Positions 34,864 to 46,900 of a stretch of DNA of 64,000 nt are shown here, in pieces. The translations under genes were made by a program, and so were the position numbers. The notes under the pieces were generated by a model that did no database searches, had not been told where the DNA came from, and saw only the letters and a program-made list of their open reading frames with translations. Each line of letters opens with the position of its first letter. The first letter of the stretch is position 1. The stretch comes from Lineus longissimus (lineage: Eukaryota > Nemertea > Pilidiophora > Heteronemertea > Lineidae), in NCBI RefSeq assembly GCF_910592395.1, contig NC_088308.1, positions 8,819,001 to 8,883,000 of the forward strand. The letters are read 5' to 3'.

Positions 34864-35445
34864 ACCCGTCAGGTTCCGTAGATCGTTTGCAACTACGCTC
34901 TGCTACCAATGTTTCCGTGGTAATGAAGGGAAATAACTATAAATGTCTGATTATATTGAAATCAAAGTTCCTCATTTACAAAATCGGATCAGCCGCCATG
35001 CCTTCCGGATGCTACACGAGATTACCTCTTCCCAAATACAAGGTTGCTATCTGCAGACACGCCTAGATACATTACGTAAAGCGCCTGGAACCGGGCAAAA
35101 GTTACCATCAGCTAAAGGTAGATGGCAGCACCAGACGGCGACGAAAATTAATACCTGTCAGGTTCCGTAGATTGTTTGCACCTACGCTCTGCTACAAATG
35201 TTTCCGTGGTAACGAAAGGTAATAACTATGAATGTCTGATTGTATAATATATTGAAATCAACCTCCTCATTTCCAAATCGGATCAGCCGCCATGCCTTCC
35301 GGATGCTACACGAGATTACCTCTTCCCAAATACAAGGTTGCTATCTGCAGACACACACATTATGGAAAGCGCCTGGAGCCGGGCAAAAGTTACCATCAGC
35401 TAAAGATAGATGGCAGCACCAGACGGCGACGAAAATTAAAGTGTC
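34864..35445 (-). repeat. Tandem LTR/leader duplication at the 5' end of the BEL/Pao relic
   Basis: Two 289-bp units. Each has a short leader (34866-34908 and 35153-35197, starting GTCAGGTTCCGTAGAT) followed by an LTR-like block starting TGTTTCCGTGGTAA (34910 and 35199) and ending near GACGGCGACGAAAATTAA. On the minus strand each leader carries, next to the LTR edge, a TGG...-type primer-binding site: TGGTAGCAGAGCG in one copy (34896-34908), TTGTAGCAGAGCG in the other. The first 11 bases fit the 3' end of animal initiator Met tRNA. The gag relic follows on the low-coordinate side, as expected. Confidence 0.7.
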
Positions 35446-36129
35446 TTCGAAGACAGATTGTGCCTATCATAATCAATGAAGACTGACCTCTTCAGGACAC
35501 TACACAGGGAAGATTTATGTAAATTTGCTAAAGTTTTATCTTGATGCAAAATAATCATGCAATTAAAATAAGGTTAAGGGGCTATTATTATTATTTGCTA
35601 GTAATGCGTCTGAACGGGCACTTCTTGGGTGCATCAGAATGAAATGAACACAAACATACCGTCGTACCAAAGACAGCGACAAATGTTTTCATTGGCCCAC
35701 TAGGGTCAAACTTTATCAGCATCAGCAGACAACATAGATTTGTGTTCATTTTTGGATGTGCGTTTCGTTTGGTATCAAAATGAGTGCAGGGCATATTAAC
35801 TATGCCTATTTCTTCCTCACCTTTGATTTATTGAGAAAATGTGGGTTGGTATAAATTATGCCAACACCCGAGATCAAAAGGCAAAAACCATCCAGGAATA
35901 AGTCATAAAGTGTCTTTCCTAACTCATTTTGATGCAAAGAATGTACATATACACAAACCTTAGATGTTGGTAGTTGACGACAGTTGTGCTGTGGTACCAC
36001 CAAAAGAAATCTGTGTGCGTGATATTATGATATAATAATGTAAAAAGAATTGTCTTTGTAATGTATGGAAGGATAGAGTGTGTACATTTTGAATAAAGTA
36101 TTCTTGTCATTAAAAGTTTGCCTGCTGTT
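35446..36129. other. AT-rich gap between the retroelement and the satellite
   Basis: No gene seen. A plus-strand AATAAA lies at 36091 (TGAATAAAGTATTCTTG) without an associated coding sequence. Confidence 0.4.
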
Positions 36130-39100
36130 TGGGTCCCATCAGCCTATTTCCACCAGTGGAATATTCAGTTTGTATGGCCTAATGAGCCTACAATCTATGT
36201 CAAGGTACAAAAATTAAGACGAATGTGAAATCTTGGCCGACCGATGTTATCCGCCTTACGTTATTGGTTGATGTCTGTCACAATCACCAATGGCTGTCAC
36301 TGGGCCATATGAATAAAAACTAGCATTTCCTTGGAAGCAAATCCTCTGAACTATGGCATAACTACCAAAGATTGGCTGCCACAACCACTAAACTGCTGTC
36401 CTGTCCTCTCTAAGTTCCCAATTATCTAAGAAAGGCATACCCAGGGTGGTGTCTTTTATGCTACCCAGGAACCACTTTCACAACCAGTGCTTAACTCCTA
36501 GAAGTGCCAGTGCCCAGATCATCTAAGAATAGCTTTCATATGTCACAGTCAGGACTGTCCTTACTGTGTCGGAATGGTTGTCCCACACATTGAATGGCAG
36601 TCACATCCTACAGACGACATGGTCCAATCATCTGAGAACAGTCAGGATTATGGCCCGTCCTTGCCTATCCTTGAGTTCATCATCATCTGAACGGTGACCT
36701 AAAACAAAGGAATGGCTGTCACAACTACATGAACCAAATGGCTTCCATGTCCTCATTGATGATAATGTCCTCATTGATGATAATGTCCTCATTGGCCAAG
36801 AACTGTGTCCTAACTGTATCAGAATGGTTGTCACATACATGAAATGGCGGCAGTCACATCCTACTGATGACAGGGTCCCAATCATCTCAGAATATCTCAC
36901 TGCCAGTACAATGTCTTGTCCTAACTACCACGGAGTATATCGTCATTTGAACTTTGGCCTAACAACAAAGGAATGGCTGTCACAACCAAGGAATGGCTGT
37001 CATGTCATCATTGATGATGATGTCTCCATTGTCCAAGGATAGCGTTCATAAGTCACCATCTGAATTGTTGCTTTACTGCCCAGGATCAATTGTCACAACC
37101 AATTATGACAATGCCCAAATCATCGAAGAATTGGTCTCATATGTGACAGCCAGGACTCTGTCCTTACTGTATCAGAATGGTTGTCACCTACATGAAATGG
37201 CAGTCACATCCTACTGATGACAGGGTCCCAATCATCTCAGAATATCTCACTGCCAGTACAATGTCTTGTCCTAACTACCACGGAATATATCGTCATCTGA
37301 ACTTTGGCCTAACAACAAAGGAATGGCTGTCACAACCAAGGAATGGCTGTCACAACCAAGGAATGGCTGTCATATCAACATTGATGATGATGTCTCCATT
37401 GTACAAGAATAGCTTTCATAAGTCACCATCTGAATTGTTGCTTTACTGCCCAGGATCAATTGTCACAACCAATTATGACAATGCCCAAATCATCGAAGAA
37501 TTGGTCTCATATGTGACAGCCAGGACTCTGTCCTTACTGTATCAGAATGGTTGTCACATACATGAAATGGCAGTCACATCCTACTGACGACATGGTCCAA
37601 ATCATCAAAGAATATCTCACAGCCAGGATCATGGCCTGTAGAAACTATCCTAGAGTATAATCATCATTATGAACTGTGGCCTAACTACCAAGGAATGGTT
37701 GTCACAACCAAGGAATGGCTGTCATATCAACATTGATGATGATGTCCTCATTGTCCAAGAATAGCTTTTATATGTCACAGCCAGTACTTTGTCCTCATCA
37801 CCCAGGCACCACTGTCACAACCAATAATTACAATGCCAAAATCATCGAAGAATAGCTTTCATATGTTACAGCCAGGACTTTGTCCTTTCTTGTTCCCACA
37901 CATATCGATTGGCAGTCACATCCTACTGATGACATGGTCAAAATCGTCTAAACAACCAGGGCCATGTCCTGTCCTAACTATCCCGGAGTATAGAGGATAT
38001 CATCATCTGAACTGTGACCTAACAACCAGGGAATAGCTGTCACAACCACCAAATCGCTGTCCTGTCGTCCTCAATGTCCAAGAAAAGCGTTCATATACTA
38101 GTATAACTATCCGAACTTCGCCTTATTACCAAGCGATGACTGTAACAAGTACAGTGTATATTCCCGCCATGTCATATTGATTGTAACGTCCCGACAGTCT
38201 GTACTGCTTGCGAATATATCTCATAAGTCACAGACAGTGCAATATCTTAACTATCCAAGCGTTTGTGACCAAGGAAAAGGTATCACAACACCAAATGGCT
38301 GTTTTATGGCGGGATTCCAAATCGTCTGAGAATGTCTTTCATATGTCAGAGTCGGGACTGTCCTTACTGCACAGGAATGGTTTCGTCTAACCAGCTGAAC
38401 TGCGTCATAAATATCACAGATAGCTGACACAACCACAGAATAATGGCAATAGGCAGCTAGCGAAGAATAATGACATCCAACAGTGGCTTTATTTGTCACA
38501 GCCAGGAACGCGGGTACATCTTTGAGAGGGCACCAACTATCGTGATTGCGACGGATGGATCGATCAGCGATGAGGTCACTGCCTGGGGCGGGACAGTATG
38601 GAAAGACGGCAAGACCAGATTCGAACGGTCAACGGGGAGACATGGAAGGTACAAGGTCGTCCTCATACCGGGCTGAAGGAGAGGCGCTACAGGATGCCCT
38701 GGCATGGTTGTCCCAGAACACCAATGAACAGGACCATGCACTGATCCGTACTGACTCACTGAGCTTGGTTGATAGCAGGTTGCGGAATAGGATGAACAGC
38801 ACATGGATTCCCCATCATCCTGCAGATCCCGGCCAGGATTGAAATAGAGTACATCCCAAGACACGCTGGTATCAACTCAATAAGCGGGCGGACAAGTTGG
38901 CTGGGGGAGCGGAACCTTTCGGCGACCTCGTAAAGACTCCTGCAGACGTGGTGCGGACCATTACGGGGAGAGCCGGTCTTTGCAGGCGGAGCAGCCACCG
39001 TCATGGGCAAAGCAGAGACTGTTGGATAGAGAAATTGCGTGGGGGAAGGTGGCAAAAGTCAACTCCGGGGCCAACAAAGGAAGACCCAGACACAACTCCT

Positions 39101-39590
39101 GAAGGGCCAGGTCACCCAAAGGACCATGGAAAATCTACTTGAGATGCTAGAGTGGAGAGGACCAAGGCATATGCCAGAGTCGCTACTCTCGTGGTGTTAG
39201 TGGCAAGGCAACCCAGGAATGTGTCCCTCCAGCCAAGGAACTGATGTGACAACTGCTGAATGGTGGTCGTATGCTACAAAAGACAGCGTCAAATCGTCCA
39301 AGAATATTATTCGTACGTCGGAGCCAGGACCATGTTCTAACTATCCCAGAGTATGTTATCATCTGTACTGTAGTATAACAAGCACGAAATAGCTACACAA
39401 CAAGCGAATAACGGGATGTTATATTGGTGACGAAGTCCCAATCATCTGATAGTGGCTTTCATCTGCAACAGCCAGGACTGTGTCCAACATCCGAGGAGAT
39501 GATGTCACAACCATTGATGGTCATATTCTATTGAGGACAGCGTCCCTATTGTCTAACAATATATTGAAGTGAAAGCCAGGACTTGAACAG
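36130..39590. repeat. Diverged flank of the satellite, with a higher-order repeat
   Basis: Looser copies of the same monomer theme (ACATCCTACTGATGAC, CATATGTCACAGCCAGGAC, GGAATGGCTGTCACAACC) run through this stretch. A multi-monomer block starting ACTGTATCAGAATGG repeats at 36813, 37167 and 37537, i.e. units of 354 and 370 bp; the difference is mainly extra copies of an 18-bp GGAATGGCTGTCACAACC step. The RNase H fragment interrupts it at 38.5-39.2 kb. The long plus-strand open frames here are satellite artefacts. Confidence 0.85.
38505..39225 (+). mobile_element. Non-LTR retrotransposon RNase H fragment
   Basis: Broken by frameshifts but readable in three frames: IVIATDGSISDEVTAWGGTV (catalytic Asp), then SSSYRAEGEALQDALAWL (catalytic Glu), LIRTDSLSLVDS (catalytic Asp), then IEYIPRHAGIN and KRADKLAGGAEPF (the His-containing end). 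This order is a type I RNase H domain of the sort found at the 3' end of LINEs. A further 3' coding remnant has WRGPRHMPESLLSW. It sits inside satellite DNA on both sides and has no reverse transcriptase. Confidence 0.7.
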
Positions 39591-41129
39591 TGTGGATTCC
39601 AAAGCGTCTGAGAATGTTTTTCATATGTCACAGTTTGGACTGTCCTTACTGCCAAGGAATGGTCATATCGATAATTAAATGGTAGTAACATCCTACTGAT
39701 GATGGATTCCCAATCGTCTGAGAATGTCTTTCATATGTCACAGTTAGGACTGTCCTTACTGCCAATGAATGGTTATATCGATAATTAAATGGTAGTATCA
39801 TCCTACTGATGATGGATTCCCAATCATCTGACAATGTCTTTCATATGTCACAGTTAGGACTGTCCTTACTGCCAAGGAATGGTCATATCGATAATTAAAT
39901 GGTAGTAACATCCTACTGATGATGGATTCCCAATCGTCTGAGAATGTCTTTCATATGTCACAGTCTGGACTGTTCTTACTGCCAAGGAATGGTTATATCG
40001 ATAATTAAATGGTAGTAACATCCTACTGATGTTGGATTCCCAATCGTCTGAGAATGTTTTCCATATGTCACAGTTAGGACTGTCCTTACTGCCAAGGAAT
40101 GGTTATATCGATAATTAAATGGTAGTAACATCCTACTGATGATGGATTCCCAATCGTCTGAGAATGTCTTTCATATTTCACAGTTAGGACTGTCCTTACT
40201 GCCAAGGAATGGTTATATCGATAATTAAATGGTAGTAACATCCTACTGATGATGGATTCCCAATCGTCTAAGAATGTCTTTCATGTGTCACAGTTTGGAC
40301 TGTCCTTACTGCCAAGGAATGGTCATATCGATAATTAAATGGTAGTAACATCCTACTGATGATGGATTCCCAATCGTCTGAGAATGTCTTTCATATGTCA
40401 CAGTTAGGACTGTCCTTACTGCCAAGGAATTGTCATATCGATAATTAAATGGTAGTTACATCCTACTGATGATGGATTCCCAATCGTCTAAGAATGTCTT
40501 TCATATGTCACAGTTAGGACTGTCCTTACTGCCAAGGAATTGTCATATCGATAATTAAATGGTAGTTACATCCTACTGATGATGGATTCCCAATCGTCCA
40601 AGAATGTCTTTCATGTGTCACAGTTTGGACTGTCCTTACTGCCAAGGAATGGTCATATCGATAATTAAATGGTAGTAACATCCTACTGATGATGGATTCC
40701 CAATCGTCTGAGAATGTCTTTCATATGTCACAGTTTGGACTGTCCTTACTTCCAAGGAATGGTTATATCGATAATTAAATGGTAGTAACATCCTACTGAT
40801 GAGGGATTCCCAATCGTCTGAGAATGTCTTTATATGTCACAGTTAGGACTGTCCTCACTGCCAAGGAATGGTCATATCGGTAATTAAATGGTAGTAACAT
40901 CCTACTGATGATGGATTCCCAATCGTCTAAGAATGTCTTTCATATGTCACAGTTAGGACTGTCCTCACTGCCAAGGAATGGTTATATCGATAATTAAATG
41001 GTAGTAACATCCTACTGATGATGGATTCCCAATCGTCTGAGAATGTCTTTCATATGTCAGAGGTAGGACTGTCCTTACTGCCGATGACTAGTTGAGTAAT
41101 TGAATGGTCGTTACATCCTACTGATGATG
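39591..41129. repeat. 110-bp satellite array, 14 copies
   Basis: Monomer starts (GGATTCC-CAATCGTCT) fall at 39591, 39701, 39811, 39921, 40031, 40141, 40251, 40361, 40471, 40581, 40691, 40801, 40910 and 41020: a strict 110-bp period (one copy is 109). Shared features include CACAGTTAGGACTGTCCTTA and ATATCGATAATTAAATGG. Copies 40361 and 40471 share private variants (AATTGTCAT, GTAGTTACA), and copies 40251 and 40581 share another set (CATGTGTCACAGTTTGG), showing recent local duplication. Confidence 0.95.
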
Positions 41130-41580
41130 GATACCGGATTCGTGCTATGTCTCCTCCTATTGATGACAGTCGTGTTTGAATGATCTAAAACTTGCTGTCA
41201 CAGCCACCAACATGGCTGCCATGTCATCATTGATGTCAGTGTCCCAATCATCTTTTTCATACTTCACAATGAAGATTCTTGAATACCCAGGAGCCACTGT
41301 CACAACCATTTAATGACTGTCCTATTATGATAACAGTGTTGCAGTCTTCGAACTATTTCTTCCATATGTCATAACCACAGCTGCATCTTAAACACATCAA
41401 AATGGTTTTCACAACCATTGAATGGTGGTTGCATATCATAATAGACTTCTAGACGGGATGGTGTCCAACTACCCAGGAATGTATGTCACACTCATTAAAT
41501 GATGATCACATCCTTTCGAAGACATAGTCCCAATTTTTCGAAGTAGGACATAAGGGTCGTTTACAGGGGACCCAACTGGT
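41130..41580. repeat. Diverged satellite edge
   Basis: Monomer-like phrases continue (ACATCCTACTGATGATGG, CTGTCACAACCATTTAATGACTGTCC, CAACCATTGAATGGTGGTTGCAT) but with irregular spacing, as expected of an older array margin. Confidence 0.65.
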
Positions 41581-41637
41581 CTGGATCGGTCAAGAACAGT
41601 CTGCCGTGTCAAGCCGCACGAATGTGATCATAACACC

Positions 41638-42155
41638 AAGCTGTCAGGAGATTCTCTTTCACAAGCGTTCAGTATAAATCCAGGTGATGGATTCCATGAA
41701 CAATTGCTGTTGGAAGGAGCTGGGGAAGGGGAAAGAGCAGGTTCATTTACCCGGAACTTCGAAGTTTGTTCTTCAGGGAGATGCAAAATCATGGTTCCTT
41801 GTACCCGGTGCCGATCAGGCTGTATATCCATAGGCCGTGCCCATGCCACGTTATTTCCATCGACTCCATGGCATGTTCCCTGGAACAACCAATGAGACCG
41901 TCAAATAAGCCAAACCATGGTTTATTTTGAGTGTGGCGCGTCACAAGGTTGCAAGGGAACAGTACAAGAACAAGCTGTCAGGAGATTCTCTTTCACAAGT
42001 GTTCAGTAAATCCAGGTGATGGATTCCATGAACACTTGCTGTTGGACGGGGCTGGGGAAGGGGAAAGACCGGGTTCATGTACCTGGAACTTCGAAAAGTT
42101 TGTTCTTCAAAGAGATGCAGAGCAAGATTCCTTGTAACAGGTGCCAGTTGCAACG
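41638..42155. repeat. Two direct ~185-bp repeats 333 bp apart
   Basis: Blocks starting CAAGCTGTCAGGAGATTCTC at 41638 and 41971 share about 185 bp, including GATGGATTCCATGAACA and GGAAGGGGAAAGA. They may be paired terminal or subterminal repeats of a small element, or a simple segmental duplication. Confidence 0.75.
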
Positions 42156-43991
42156 CAAGCACAATATTCAATACAAGTTGACAGTAACTTGTGTTGGACT
42201 CTTCTCCCAGACTGAAGACGGAGTCAATCAAACTCAACAAGAGTGGCATACAAAAACGCTCACTAAAGTAATGTAGATAACCTCACAGCGTCAACGACGA
42301 CCTCCTCCAAACAGAGGGGAAGAAACGAGACAAGACCTTTTTCATGGTAATCACTTGGGCAAATGTTTATTTACGTATTTGCAGTATATACCATACATCA
42401 CCACAAGTCTCGTGGTAACATATAAGCAAAGAATCCACGACTGAAATAAGAGAAACACAGTGCTAGTTGTTCATCTGGATTTCACATCCAAATAGACCAT
42501 CGACTGATCAGCCATGTCAGAAATTAAAACTTCCAAACGCGTACTTCAGTAAAATCTATCACCAGTCATCAAAATCATGTTCGGTTTCATCATCACTTTT
42601 GACATCATACATAACCCTTTAAAAACACAGGCAGAATTGCAAGTATACAATTCATTCAAGAAGGATTTCGACACTTGCTTCCTATTCAGGAAAACACATT
42701 CAAGATTCAGCAATTTTTTTCTTGTTAAACAATCAAACACCGATTCCTGAACGCTGTCATAACCTAATTCAAAGGAAGACTATAGGCAGGGAGCCACGTG
42801 GGTCAGATCAAATCACACAAAATTGCCAATAGGGGCCTTTCCTACCTCACAGCACACTGAAACTAATACACTTGCAGGTGGAGTATATTTATCACTGATT
42901 CAATCACAACAGGTCCCCTGACCATGCACATTTTTCACGTGAAGACCACACATTTGACCCTGTAGTTCCTGCCTAGTCCCTTTACTATGGTCACTGTCTT
43001 TAATTTTTAATGACACAACAGCAAAACCCTGTCATGCGAGTTTTGACGTCTAGCCAAGCCGTGGACAATGATGAACACTACCCCCACACGACAGCGAGCT
43101 TTCAGGTCAACCAATGGTGCAGAACAAATCTCGTAGGGGGCGCAGTCATTCATGTACCTTTTCAGGGTGCAAAGGGTCAGCTTTGATATCGAGTATGACA
43201 TATGAAATTTCCAACAGCTGTTGGCGTCCTTCTAACCACGTTCTTATGGGCGTTGAAAAGGTACACAGCTCACCGCGCCATCTATAGGGATTTATCAAAA
43301 GTCCACAAATGAATAACAGATCTTGTGACAAATTGTTCCAAATATGAATTTGTATGAGAATTTACATGTACCATGATTTAATGAAAGCCTTCTGAACAAG
43401 TTTTCAAAAATCAGCCAAGTAGTGTGTACCCAGGTGTATTAAGTTCCTCGTTGATCATCTGAAGGCAGCAGAGAATTATGACCCCCAAAAAGTAATTCAA
43501 TAAAGCATGTGCAATAACTACTCAATTTGGCCTACTGTAAACTTCACATTGTCGGTTATAGGAAGAATTAACAAAGACTTGTCTTTATTTATTCTTGGTT
43601 TTACACATAAACTGGGAAGTTCATATACAGGACTAGGACTTGGAAATCCGTCCGGCGCATGACAATACCTAGTTTATGCAAGGCGATCAACGCAACGTTT
43701 TCTGTATTTGCCAGAAGAAAATTGTCTTGTTGAAATTGTATACCTGCCATTCTTGATGGGGTTAAATCAGAAAGTCACATAGATAAATTAATGTCTCCTC
43801 CAGTATTCTTAAAGGGTTTTAAATACATAAAGAAGTGGTCATAATCCGAACTTCAAATAGTTTATCATTTTGAAATATTATACATAAAACTAGATATTCT
43901 ACTAATGTTACGGTTTTCTAGCGCAATCCAGTTTGAACATTGAAGAAGATCTGAATGTTTTCACAAGAGAAGGAGAGAAGATGCGGTCATC
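42156..43991 (-). other. ANKHD1: Probable Mask 3'UTR and downstream region
   Basis: The Mask stop is at 43992-43994. Downstream on the minus strand, AATAAA-type signals occur around 43585 and 42367, so the poly(A) site could be at either. One MITE (42771-42985) lies between. No other gene is apparent. Confidence 0.45.
42771..42985 (+). mobile_element. MITE family B copy downstream of the Mask gene
   Basis: Begins AAAGGAAGACTATAGGCAGG and ends TGCCTAGTCCCTTT; the interior shares TAGGGGCCTTTCCTACCTCA and GAAGACCACACATTTGACCC with the copy at 20.9 kb. Confidence 0.65.
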
Positions 43992-46900
43992 CTACATGGC
44001 CGGCGGTTGCTGGTTCCAGTTACTAGTATTCCAAACCTGAAGCAAAACAAGAGAATATGTATACAGACTGGTGCCATTTTGAGAAATTTAAGTGAACATT
44101 TGATTCACCTGATGCCTGAATCAACAAGGCAGCACTCACTCGCACAAAAATGCCAATCAAGTCCTTATTTTTGGTGCAATTTCGAAATTTCAATGATCCA
44201 CGGCGAGTCGAACAGAGATCTTTCCACTCCAGCTGTCAAACTTGGCATTAAGTAAGAGGAAAAGGTATTAAATCTGCCCAAAATATGGCTACCATGTGGT
44301 ACGGTTCACCACAGTGCTCCACTCAAGTTCGTTAACTAACCTGTGGATTCCAAACTTGCCCGTCTCCAGCGCCACTCGTGTTCGGGAACATATTCGACAT
44401 TGGATTCGGCGGCACTCCATTGGCGAAGTTGTTAAAGCCTGTTTGACCACCCTGCATCATCATGCCAGGTTGATTCTGAAATAATCAACAGTTGGGTTCT
44501 TAAAGAAATGAAGCAAAAGAAATCCTACGCATACAGAGAAAGCAGGCCGTGAAAGGCAGCATGACATTTTTCTCTCAACTGGTCAAAGTCTTTGAAGCAA
44601 TCTCCATCACATTCGCTAAGAAAACACTCGTTTGACTTCCCATTTTTACATGCTCCAATATTTCAAACTCTAAGACCCCCAAAGGAACGAGATTTGGTTG
44701 CAAGACGGGCGTCTCATAGCCAAAATCTTGGGGACCAACACCTTGACATAAGATGGGTGACCCAAGGCAAGCTGAAGTAGACTGTCAACTTCAAATATCC
44801 AAACTGATAAATGCATGTTAGTTAATCACTGTGGCTTTCAAATTCCAAAAAAAATTGCCAACACATTGAATAATCTATCTACTCACTTGTAAAGACTGTT
44901 CGGCTGACAGCTCGGATGATCCGGTTTCCATAAAAGACGGCGGATTTCCCGACTGACTGCCAGGGCTGTCTTCGTCAGGGCTAGGTGCACCGACCGATGC
45001 AGTAGTCATCCAATCCGTGTTGATGTCTGCAAACATGGTTAAAGGCAGTTGTAGATAATGTTGAATGAGCTTAGTAAAGCTACCTTCATCCTGTCTGTGA
45101 ATCCACTGACATTAAACAATATCACAAAAGTTTATTGGGTTTGAAACTAAACACAAAGATAACAAATACTTGGTTTCAAAATTTAACTACATTGGGTGAT
45201 TTCAAAGTCAGTTTTTAGATTTAGTTTTAAAACTAAATGGAACACTAAAACCCTTGATTAAACCAGTATTGAAATGAATTGGGTTTTAGTTTCATCCTAT
45301 TCCAAAGTTGGTGTTTGTTGGTTTTAGCATTATGTCCGGTTTGAGCTAAAAACTAAGGGATGGTTTTAGTGTCAAAAACTAACACCGGGACTAAAACTAA
45401 AACTCTCCACAACACCAGAAATGAAGTCAGTTCTGGTGTTAGTTTTGACACTCAGTTTTAGCATTATCCTATTTCAAATTAGGTTTTAGTTTCACACTGA
45501 AACCAATTGGAACACCAAGGTCTGATCTTAATCCTAGCTCGGTGTGCATTTTGTATTACCAATAAAACTAACACCTTAGGCATAAACACCGAGTGGATTT
45601 CAAAGTTGGTGTTGGTGTTAAAAAAAATCATGTTGTTTGTACCATTTCAAGAAGTAGTTACTGGTATTTTGAACGCTGATGGGAATGATGATGGACGTGA
45701 AAGAAGACGAACAAATTTATATAGATCGGAAGCGGTTACAATAGGGAAACAACAGTAACAACGACAACAACATGCATGTTTGGTTTTTCCAAGGTTTTAT
45801 CTCTGCCCATCTTGGTGTTAGTTTTACCTGCAGAATAAAACCTCTTCTTAGTTTCAGCCCAGGTTTTAGGAGTTAAGACAAAACCAGGTGTTGGTGTTAA
45901 ACTAAAACCTCGAATTGGTCTTATCCAGACATAGGTTTTTAGGGGTAGAAATTAAGAGTAAAACTGACACTAACACCCAACACTAAAACCAAAACCAACT
46001 TTGAAATCACCCATTGTACTTGGGAGGGCTTCTCAGTATTTTTTCCTAGAGTCACAATTGAAAATGTTTTCAACTCCTTCAGATTCCATCGAGTTTTTGA
46101 AACAATACAACCTTCCCAAAGTAGTATCATTAAGAGTAATAGTAACTCATCAGTCCTGTAGAGATAACTAAACCTGCAACACAGTGATTGGACAAAATGT
46201 ATCTTCACGACCCCTACCTCCCATATTTGACATCCATATCTCGCTGTCTGCTCTTCCACCTTTGAACAACCCTGCGGGTCCCGTCGGCTTTTTCAGAGCA
46301 CGTTCTCCCCCTATTGGTCGTAGCGATCGGTTCCGGTCATCGCCCTTTAAATGGTCAGTGGGAGATGGCGAGGAACTCGGTAAAGGTGACGTCTCGGCGG
46401 ACTGCTGGGGATTCGGAGAATTACCGTCTGCAAGAAAACAATTCAATGTTGAGATTAAAAGTAGTCCAGGACGAAACTGGTTCATGCCAGAAAGTAAACA
46501 TCTATTCCTAGCCCAGCCGAAATAGTGTCAGTTTCAAATAAACCAAACCTTAATGTAGTCATATTTATAGTTCCTTCAGATTAGATCAGTTAATTAACAA
46601 CTTCCATACTTTCATGTCAAGCGTTAAGAATGGTGATCATCATAAGGAACTGTTCAGTCAAGCAAGCAGAAGCCGAGATGCTGCTCTCATGTACCAGCAT
46701 TGCCTTTATGTTTGCCTTGTCCATTCTACTCTAAAGAAGCCTACCTCTTGAGGATGTTCCAACCGACGGGGTGGTACATGCTGACCTATTCCCTGGAGGT
46801 AGAGGCGAGAATTGGCTCGGTCTGGACGATGGCCCCGGAGCTTGAGGGAAGCTTCCACTTTGGCTGAACCCGCTCATCATGGCAGCTGGATTGAAGTCGG

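Noticed and set aside
37177-37587. 136-codon open frame in the satellite
   Set aside because: It is an in-phase read through the higher-order repeat; the same peptide repeats with the DNA unit.
39591-41129. CRISPR-like array
   Set aside because: The whole 110-bp unit is conserved with no unique spacers, and the DNA is animal; it is a satellite.
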